A stretch of 17,858 bases of DNA, from NCBI GenBank assembly GCA_025964635.1, contig JAOPYP010000467.1, positions 1-17,858 on the forward strand. Reading direction: 5' to 3'. The DNA is from Actinomycetes bacterium. GTDB lineage: Bacteria > Actinomycetota > Actinomycetes > Streptosporangiales > Streptosporangiaceae. Made by a program: the position numbers and the translations under genes. This document shows positions 13,101 through 17,858 of the stretch, one piece after another (positions within the stretch are counted from its first letter, which is position 1; every line of letters starts with the position of its first letter). The notes beneath the pieces were generated by a model that saw nothing but the letters and a program-made list of their open reading frames with translations, was not told the origin of the DNA and ran no database searches.

Positions 13101-14556
13101 CCTGTTCCCGGACGCCGCCGTGGCCCCCGATCACCCGTGCCCGGTCCCGGTCTCCCCGCCCGACCCGGACGCGGTCGCAGCCGACATGCTCCGCGGCCAC
13201 CTGGACTGCCGGGGCCCCTCGACGGTCACCGACCTGGCCCAGGCCACCGGCCTGCCGCCCGCCGACACCGGGATCGCGCTGGCCCGGCTGGAGGAGGAGG
13301 GCTTCGCCATCCGCGGCCGGTTCACCCGCGCGGGGGGCGCCGGGGAAGACCCGGGCGGCACCGGGGGAGAGACCGCACCGGACGCGGGGAACGGCGAGGA
13401 ATTCTGCGCCCGCCGGCTGCTGGCCCGCATCCACTCCTACACCCGGCAGCGGCAGCGCCGCGAGATCGAGCCGGTCACCGCGCGGGACTTCGTCCGTTTC
13501 CTGCTCCGCTGGCAGCACATGGTGCCGGGGACCAGGGGCGAAGGGCGGCTCGGCGTGCTCAGCGTCATCGAGCAATTGCAGGGCTACGAGCTGGCCGCGG
13601 GTGCGTGGGAGAACTCGGTCCTGGCCACCCGCGTGGAGGGTTACCGGCGCGAGTGGCTGGATGAGGTGTGCCTGTCGGGCCAGGTCATCTGGGGACGGCT
13701 GTCGGTACGCGACAGCGAGCCGGACCCGGCGCCGAAGCGCAGCGGGCTGGTCCCGTCCCGGGCCACCCCCATCACCCTGGCCATCCGCGACGACCTGCCC
13801 TGGCTGCTCCGCGCCGCGCGGGGGGACCTGGCGCCGGCCGAGCCCGGGCCCGGCCGGACCCAGGACGTGATCGACGCCCTCCGGCAGCGTGGCGCGCTGT
13901 TCCGCCCCGACCTCGCCGCGGTCACCGGCCGACTGCCGAGCGAGGTGGAGGAGGCGCTCTGGGACGGCGTGGCCCGCGGGCTCGTCACCGCCGATGGCTT
14001 CCGGGCCGTCCGGTCACTGCTGCAGCGTTCATCGCACGCGGGCCCGCGGTCCCGGCCGTCCGGGCTCCGCGGGCTGCGGCAGGGCCGGTCCCGGACCGGC
14101 GCCGGATCGGCGGGGAGGTGGTCCCTGCTGCCCAGCCCGTCCGCCGCCGCTGACCCGGACGAGCTCGCCGAGGCCGTGGCCGAGCAGCTGATCGTCCGCT
14201 GGGGCGTGGTCTTCCACGACCTGCTGGCCCGGGAGAACCTGGCGGTGCCCTGGCGTGAGATCTTGTGGGCCCTGCGGCGGATGGAGGCCCGGGGGACCAT
14301 CCGCGGCGGCCGGTTCGTGGCCGGGTTCAGCGGCGAGCAATTCGCGCATCCGGACGCACTCGACGTGCTGCGCACGGTCCGCAAGCAGCGTCTCACCGGC
14401 GAGCCCGTCCAGATCTCCGCCGCCGATCCGCTGAACCTCACCAGCATCGTGCTGCCCGGCCCGCGGATCCCGGCGATCCCGTCCAACACCGTTACCTACG
14501 TCGACGGCGCCGTCGCGTCAGCCAGCACCCCGGAGGCCGCCCGGACCGCGTCCTAG
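10174..14556 (+). CDS. lhr: Lhr-type large ATP-dependent helicase
   Basis: The protein has 1460 residues, typical of full-length bacterial Lhr (about 1500). It is a superfamily 2 helicase with Walker A APTGSGKT (about 42-49), DEIH box (193-196), motif III SATQ, motif IV VFVNTRRMAERIAHQL, motif V ATASLELGIDIG and motif VI QRVGRSNH (390-397). A winged-helix, Lhr-core and long C-terminal region follow. Lhr translocates 3' to 5' on single-stranded DNA and prefers RNA:DNA hybrids; in mycobacteria it is induced with the DNA damage response. Residues about 67-90 form a low-complexity insertion between motifs Q/I and Ia. A second Pro/Gly/Arg-rich insertion lies near 1285-1320. The GTG start fits the family N-terminus (LELFHPAVRSWFATRF) and the leaderless promoter. 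The gene is convergent with the dehydrogenase gene, 64 bp away. Confidence 0.96.
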   Translation: MLELFHPAVRSWFATRFPAGPTEPQAEGWQEIAAGRHTLIAAPTGSGKTLAAFLVCIDRIYRAHESRCGAPEAGSQTPGPDPHATEAGSSAGAERVAGPQVVYVSPLKALAVDIWQNLEAPLAEIARTAEALGLPAPDIRVAVRTGDTAAAERAAMLRNPPDFLITTPESLYLLVTAERTRAMLAPVRTVIVDEIHAVAGNKRGSHLALTLERLQHLAEQPVQRIGLSATQRPVETVARLLVGAGPGRSAPDGSPRCAIVDAGHRRELDLALELPGDEPGAVASAEQMAEILDLIAGHVLGHRTTLVFVNTRRMAERIAHQLGERLGDGQVAAHHGSLSKDRRQRVESRLRSGDLRALVATASLELGIDIGPVELVCQIGSPRSFGTFLQRVGRSNHTRGGIPAGRLYPTTRDELVESAALLHGVRSGRLDALQVPDCPLDILAQQIVAECAAEDWAEDDLLALVRRAAPFAGLSAEDFGDVAELLSEGIRTGRGRRAAYLHRDRVTGRLAARRGARLAALTSGGAIPEQGDYRVLAEPDGALVGTVNEDWAIESMAGDVFLLGTTSWRIRRVEPGVVRVVDAQGAPPSVPFWLGEAPGRTVELSEEVCVLRKAVAERLGSGVPAEATAWLREECGIGQDAAEVITAYLSTALAQLGLLPDMDTIVLERFFDESGGMQLVGHAPFGARLNRALGLALRKRFCVTFDFELQAAASDDAILLSLGPQHSFPLERVPKFLASKTVEGVVRQAVLTSPMFAARWRWNLNLSLAVLRMRGGKKNPPAIQRMEADDLMAAVFPTLAACQENVAPGPLEIPDHVLVRQTLEDCLHEAMDIDGLTELVAGIESGRVTVVVRDTTEPSVLAHEILNGRPFTFLDDAPLEERRSRAIPLRRGLPVEPHELGRLDPEAIERVASQVRPDPRDADELHDLLMTLTAVRPDAEWQGWFEELARDRRAVSVYGPAGVFWCAVERRPAIEALFPDAAVAPDHPCPVPVSPPDPDAVAADMLRGHLDCRGPSTVTDLAQATGLPPADTGIALARLEEEGFAIRGRFTRAGGAGEDPGGTGGETAPDAGNGEEFCARRLLARIHSYTRQRQRREIEPVTARDFVRFLLRWQHMVPGTRGEGRLGVLSVIEQLQGYELAAGAWENSVLATRVEGYRREWLDEVCLSGQVIWGRLSVRDSEPDPAPKRSGLVPSRATPITLAIRDDLPWLLRAARGDLAPAEPGPGRTQDVIDALRQRGALFRPDLAAVTGRLPSEVEEALWDGVARGLVTADGFRAVRSLLQRSSHAGPRSRPSGLRGLRQGRSRTGAGSAGRWSLLPSPSAAADPDELAEAVAEQLIVRWGVVFHDLLARENLAVPWREILWALRRMEARGTIRGGRFVAGFSGEQFAHPDALDVLRTVRKQRLTGEPVQISAADPLNLTSIVLPGPRIPAIPSNTVTYVDGAVASASTPEAARTAS

Positions 14557-14604
14557 CCGCCGCCGCTCAGGCGACGCGCTGTTCCTCCGGGTGCGCTGTT
14601 CATG

Positions 14605-14639
14605 CGAGAGCACTGAGGGTCTATACGAAAGCACTGAGG
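14605..14639. repeat. 21-bp-period tandem duplication at the dehydrogenase 3' end
   Basis: CGAGAGCACTGAGG (14605-14618) and CGAAAGCACTGAGG (14626-14639) match in 13 of 14 bases. The second encodes the last residues GLSAF of the dehydrogenase (minus strand); the first lies just past its stop. It looks like a small slippage duplication that now lies outside the coding region. Confidence 0.5.
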
Positions 14640-15796
14640 CCGGTGATGGCCCGGCCGACGACGAGGGTGTTGATCTCCCGGGTGCCTTCGTAGGAGTAGA
14701 TCGCCTCGGCGTCGGCGACGAACCGGCCGACCTGGTTCTCCAGCAGGATCCCGTTGCCGCCCAGCAGTTCGCGGGCGTAGCCGACGGTTTCCCGCATCCG
14801 CACCGTGCAGAACACCTTGGCCAGGGCCGAGTGCTCGTCGGCCGCGGTGCCCGCCGCCTGCAGCTGGGCCAGCCGGGCGCACAGGCAGGCCGAGGCCGTG
14901 ATGTTGGCCAGCATCCGCACGAGCAGGTCCTGGACGAGCTGGAAGCCGGCGATCGGCTTCCCGAACTGCTCCCGCTCCTTCGCATACGCGAGGGCGTGCT
15001 CGTATGCCCCCCGGGCACAGCCCACGGCCTGCCAGGCCACGCCTGCGCGGGTCAGCCGCAGGACCTTGGCGGTCTCCCGGAACGAGGTCGCGTTCTGCAG
15101 GCGGTTCGCCTCGGGCACCCGGACCCCGTCCAGCGTGATGTGGGCATTCTGCACGACCCGCAGCGCGATCTTGTCCCGCATCTTCTCGGCCGACAGGCCA
15201 GGCGTGCCCTGCTCCACAACGAAGCCCTTGACCTGGCCATCCTCCACGTCACGGGCCCAGATCACGATGTAGTCCGCGAACGTCGCGTTGCCGATCCATT
15301 TCTTCTGCCCGTCAAGGACCCACTCGGCGCCGTCCCGGCGCGCCGAGGTGGTGAGACCACCCGCCACCCCGGATCCGACATCGGGCTCGGTCAGCCCGAA
15401 GGCGCCGATCTTCTCCATCCGGGCCATCTCCGGCAGCCACCGCTGCTTCTGCTCCTCCGAGCCGCACAGGTAGATCGACCCCATCGCCAGGCCGCTGTGC
15501 ACCCCCATGAACGTGGAGATCGACGGGTCGGTCCGGGCCAGCTCCATCGCGATCATGCCGTCCAGCAGCGGGCCGCCGCCCGGGCAGCCATAGCCCTCAT
15601 AGGCTGTGCCGGCGATGCCCAGCCCCGCGAACGCCGGGATCAGGTCGTGGGGGAACTCCTCCCGGGTCCAGTAGTGGTTGATGACCGGCTCGATCTCCTT
15701 GGTCATGAACTCCCGGGTCCGCTGGACCGCGTCCCGGCCGTGGTCGTCCAGCAGCTGCTCGAGACCGTAGAAGTCAGCCTCAGCGGCGTTGTCCAT
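14621..15796 (-). CDS. Acyl-CoA dehydrogenase (glutaryl-CoA dehydrogenase-like branch)
   Basis: The protein has 391 residues, the usual length of a soluble flavin acyl-CoA dehydrogenase. It starts at the ATG at 15794-15796, five bases after GAGGAGG. The flavin/substrate motif GLTEPDVGSG is at 134-143. YEGTREINTLVVGRAITG near the end carries the catalytic base Glu370 in the position used by glutaryl-CoA dehydrogenase. The reaction is alpha,beta-oxidation of acyl-CoA with electrons passed to ETF. In the substrate loop after ELARTD the sequence is PSISTFMGVHSG; as I recall the human enzyme, its Arg94, which holds the glutaryl carboxylate, would fall here, and no Arg is present, so glutaryl-CoA is doubtful as substrate. 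The gene is third in the phaC-phaZ unit, 28 bp after phaZ, which suggests oxidation of acyl chains linked to PHA turnover. Confidence 0.92.
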   Translation of the reverse strand: MDNAAEADFYGLEQLLDDHGRDAVQRTREFMTKEIEPVINHYWTREEFPHDLIPAFAGLGIAGTAYEGYGCPGGGPLLDGMIAMELARTDPSISTFMGVHSGLAMGSIYLCGSEEQKQRWLPEMARMEKIGAFGLTEPDVGSGVAGGLTTSARRDGAEWVLDGQKKWIGNATFADYIVIWARDVEDGQVKGFVVEQGTPGLSAEKMRDKIALRVVQNAHITLDGVRVPEANRLQNATSFRETAKVLRLTRAGVAWQAVGCARGAYEHALAYAKEREQFGKPIAGFQLVQDLLVRMLANITASACLCARLAQLQAAGTAADEHSALAKVFCTVRMRETVGYARELLGGNGILLENQVGRFVADAEAIYSYEGTREINTLVVGRAITGLSAFV

Positions 15797-15824
15797 GAGT
15801 CCTCCTCAGGAGATGCGGGACGCG

Positions 15825-16793
15825 TCAGCCTGCCCCGCCACTACCCGGGGCCCGGCCGTTGTCACCACGGTGGACGGCTGCGCCCGCCGGTGCGCTGGCG
15901 GCCAGGAACCGGCCGATCACCGGCGCGACCTCGGCGGCCTCGGTGACCAGGCCCAGGTGGCCGCCGTGGAACACATGCAGCTGCGCGCGGGGGATCAGCG
16001 AGTGCATCAGCCGGGCATTGGCCAGCGGGATCAGCGGGTCGTCGTCGCCGGACACGATGAGGGTCGGCTGGCGGATCAGCGGCAGGAACGGCAGGCTCGT
16101 CCAGCCCGCCCCGGCCGCGAGCTGGTAGAGGTAGCCCCGCGTGGACCCGACCCGGCTTTCGGCGTGCATCAGCGCGCTGACCCGGTCCGGCTCGGTGCGC
16201 GCGGAACCGCCGTACAGGCCGGGGGCGACCTCACGCATGTAGCCGCGGTCCAGGTAACGGCGGGGGGTGACCATCCGGGCCAGCACCGCCGGCCGGGCCG
16301 GTATCATCAGCGCGCCGGTCGCCGTACTGACCAGCACCAGGCGGCGGCAGCGTCCCCGCTGGAAAACGGCGAAGTGCTGGGCCACCGCCCCGCCCCAGGA
16401 GATGCCGAGCACGTCGGCCTGGCGGTAGCCGAGCGCGGCCAGCAGGCGCGCCATCAGGCGGCACAGGCCAGTGAAGCGGTAGGGCCGGGCGGGCAGCGGT
16501 GAACCGCCGACCCCGGGAACGTCGAAGCGGATGACGTCGAGCGCGGGATCGAGCTCGTCGACGAACGGCTGCAGCAGCTCCAGGCTGGCCCCGATGCCGT
16601 TGACCAGCAGCAGGGGCACGCCCCCGCCGGTTCCGGCCCGGACGGTGACGCGCAGCGGCTGGCCATCGATCACGATGCTGCGCATCGCCGGAGGCCCCGT
16701 GTGGCCACGACCCGTGTGACCAGGACCGGTGTGACCACCGGTGTGGCCAGGACCAGTGCCGCTGCCGGCGCCGCGCCGGGAACTGATCGGCAT
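15825..16793 (-). CDS. phaZ: Intracellular poly(3-hydroxyalkanoate) depolymerase (alpha/beta hydrolase)
   Basis: The protein has 322 residues from the ATG at 16791-16793, six bases after the phaC stop. From residue 37 (MRSIVIDGQPLRVTVRAG) it follows Pseudomonas medium-chain PHA depolymerase closely: VNGIGASLELLQPFVDELDP, FDVPGVGGS, GISWGG with nucleophile Ser132, PRRYLDRGY, YGGS, GDDDPLIP with the acid near 250-252, and GGHLGL with His279. It hydrolyses stored PHA to hydroxy acids at the granule. Residues 11-35 are a Gly-His-Thr repeat encoded by degenerate GGYCACACSGG units and match nothing in the family. The ATG at 16683-16685 (residue 37) is therefore a real alternative start, although neither has a clear ribosome site. 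The gene lies between phaC and the dehydrogenase on one likely transcript. Confidence 0.88.
   Translation of the reverse strand: MPISSRRGAGSGTGPGHTGGHTGPGHTGRGHTGPPAMRSIVIDGQPLRVTVRAGTGGGVPLLLVNGIGASLELLQPFVDELDPALDVIRFDVPGVGGSPLPARPYRFTGLCRLMARLLAALGYRQADVLGISWGGAVAQHFAVFQRGRCRRLVLVSTATGALMIPARPAVLARMVTPRRYLDRGYMREVAPGLYGGSARTEPDRVSALMHAESRVGSTRGYLYQLAAGAGWTSLPFLPLIRQPTLIVSGDDDPLIPLANARLMHSLIPRAQLHVFHGGHLGLVTEAAEVAPVIGRFLAASAPAGAAVHRGDNGRAPGSGGAG
16686..16763 (-). repeat. Degenerate repeats encoding a Gly-His-Thr tract
   Basis: On the minus strand four imperfect units of the kind GGTCACACCGGTCC, 12-18 bases apart, encode GHTGGHTGPGHTGRGHTGP at the PhaZ N-terminus. The spacing preserves the frame. 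The tract lies between the phaC stop and the conserved PhaZ domain, so it is either an N-terminal extension or an intergenic repeat. Confidence 0.65.
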
Positions 16794-16799
16794 CGGCCG

Positions 16800-17858
16800 C
16801 TACCGGTCCAGGACGTACAGGCCGGGTGCGGCGTCCAGAGGCGGGAACTGGGCGCTGCCCAGCCCGTCCGGCGCGTCCTTCTCCCCGCCGCCGCGCTGTG
16901 CGAGCCACAACGAATAGTCCGGCCACCAGCTGCCCGGAACGGTCTCGGCGCTCTTCTGCCAGTCCCGGGGGTCGGGCGGGTTGCTGGCCGACACCTGGAA
17001 CCGGGACTTCGGGTTGCCGGGCGGGTTGACCATGGACGCGATGTGCCCGCTGCTGGACAGCGCGAACCGGACGTCACCGCCGAGCAGCTGGGTGGTCCGG
17101 TAGCAGGCCTGCCACGGGCACAGGTGATCGGCGATGCCAGCGATCACGTAGGCGTCCACGTCCACCCGGGACAGGTCGACGGGCGAGCCGAGCATCGTGG
17201 CGGTGTCCGGCTTGGCCAGCGCCCGGTCCAGGACGAGCTCGATGAAGTCGCGGTGCAGCGCGGCCGGCATCCGGGTGGTGTCGGCGTTCCAGTACAGGAT
17301 GTCGAACGGCGGCGGGGCCTGGCCCTGCAGGTAGTTGTTGACCCAGTAGTTCCAGATCAGGTCGTTGGGCCGCAGCCAGGCGAACACCTCCGCCAGCGAC
17401 CGGCCGTCCAGGTAGCCCCGGGCCTGCGAGGCCGACACCGCCAGCGCTGCCGTTCTCTCATCGACCAGGGCGGCCACCGTGCCCTCGTGGGTCTGGTCGA
17501 GCACGGTCACCCCGAGATGCAGCGAGGCGAGCTGGTCCGGCCGGCCGGTGCCGCTGAGGTGGGCGGCCACCATGGAGGACACGATGCCGCCCGAGCAGAG
17601 CGCGAAGATGGCGGCCTTCCCGGTCCCGCAGATGGACCGGGCGGTGTCCAGCGCGTCCGTCACGGCCTGGCCGTAGGAGTCCAGGCCCCAGTCCCGGTGC
17701 CGGGCATCGGGATTGCGCCATGAGATGGCGAACACCTGATGGCCCTGCGACACCAGGTACTCGGCCAGGCTGCGTCCGGGCGACAAGTCCGTTATATAGA
17801 ACTTGTTGATCATCGGGGGCACGATGACCAGCGGGAACCGGTGCACGCGCGGGGTGGC
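16800..17858 (-). CDS. phaC: Poly(3-hydroxyalkanoate) synthase, 5'-truncated by the window
   Basis: Visible are 352 C-terminal residues; the frame is open to the last base (ATPRVHRFPLVIVPP), so the N-terminal domain is outside. The PhaC alpha/beta core is clear: VIVPPMINKFYITDLSPGRSLAEYLVSQGHQVFAISWRNP in the family order, nucleophile Cys88 in FALCSGG, the acid in AGIADHLCPWQACYRT, and the general-base His in SSSGHIASMVNPPGNPK. It polymerises 3-hydroxyacyl-CoA into PHA on granules. The nucleophile elbow is A-L-C-S-G-G where most synthases have G-x-C-x-G-G. Without a visible phaE or phaR partner the class cannot be settled; the PhaZ type suggests medium-chain substrates. It is the first visible gene of the phaC-phaZ-dehydrogenase unit. 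Confidence 0.94.
   Translation of the reverse strand, partial: ATPRVHRFPLVIVPPMINKFYITDLSPGRSLAEYLVSQGHQVFAISWRNPDARHRDWGLDSYGQAVTDALDTARSICGTGKAAIFALCSGGIVSSMVAAHLSGTGRPDQLASLHLGVTVLDQTHEGTVAALVDERTAALAVSASQARGYLDGRSLAEVFAWLRPNDLIWNYWVNNYLQGQAPPPFDILYWNADTTRMPAALHRDFIELVLDRALAKPDTATMLGSPVDLSRVDVDAYVIAGIADHLCPWQACYRTTQLLGGDVRFALSSSGHIASMVNPPGNPKSRFQVSASNPPDPRDWQKSAETVPGSWWPDYSLWLAQRGGGEKDAPDGLGSAQFPPLDAAPGLYVLDR

Noticed and set aside
11215..13575. 786-codon open frame on the minus strand inside lhr
   Set aside because: It is an antisense shadow caused by GC-rich third positions. It has no domain, is rich in Arg/Pro/Gly/His, and lies opposite conserved helicase motifs and the Lhr C-terminal region.
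14591..15946. 451-codon plus-strand frame opposite the acyl-CoA dehydrogenase
   Set aside because: It is an antisense shadow of a gene with strong family motifs and a strong ribosome site; the translated sequence shows no domain.
16701..17723. 340-codon plus-strand frame opposite phaC and phaZ
   Set aside because: It is an antisense shadow; the minus strand carries all PHA synthase catalytic residues.
1..17858. CRISPR arrays, tRNA genes, insertion sequences, integrases
   Set aside because: I looked for repeat-spacer arrays, tRNA T-loop signatures and transposase or recombinase motifs and saw none.

Overview
The window is chromosomal-type DNA from a high-GC actinomycete. The signs are strongly GC-biased third codon positions, a bifunctional RNase HI/acid phosphatase, a class A RNase P RNA of the Streptomyces/Mycobacterium kind, a LAL-type LuxR regulator and a very long Lhr helicase. 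A Streptosporangiales-like or related lineage would fit, but I cannot name a genus.

Layout. 1-1011: 3' part of an rnhA/phosphatase fusion gene, followed at once by rnpB (1039-1451). 1564-2040 (-): a GNAT acetyltransferase, probably read from a leaderless mRNA. 2041-2809: a gene-poor, unusually AT-rich stretch holding three 16-bp iteron-like repeats, a cluster of DnaA-box-like 9-mers and an AT-rich patch with AAGTTTAT repeats. 2810-3980: an overlapping pair, a four-cysteine putative zinc protein and an RsbW/HATPase-type ATP-binding protein. 4177-4602 (-): a small two-helix membrane protein, divergent from a 27-codon leader ORF and a 975-residue LuxR/AAA regulator (4805-7732). 7757-8026 (-): a DUF4242/SCO4226-type protein. 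8402-9019: an unrecognised membrane protein. 9103-9945 (-): an exported polysaccharide deacetylase. 10174-14556: lhr. 14621-17858 (-): a polyhydroxyalkanoate (PHA) operon read phaC -> phaZ -> acyl-CoA dehydrogenase, with phaC cut by the window edge.

How the genes work together. phaC, phaZ and the dehydrogenase form one coherent unit for making PHA storage polymer, mobilising it and oxidising acyl-CoA. rnhA/phosphatase, rnpB and lhr are housekeeping nucleic-acid functions. The part from 1.4 to 8 kb is more accessory: regulators and small unknown proteins.

The most unusual signal is in 1.4-4.1 kb. The 3' end of rnpB is repeated, same orientation, at 2051-2075 (24 of 25 bases) and again at 4002-4053. 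Between these copies lies the origin-like array of iterons, DnaA boxes and AT-rich DNA. No integrase or Rep gene is visible, so an inserted replicon remnant is a hypothesis only. Other points worth checking are a perfect 15-bp inverted repeat inside the LuxR coding region, two probable leaderless GTG starts, and two very short ORFs with strong Shine-Dalgarno sequences.
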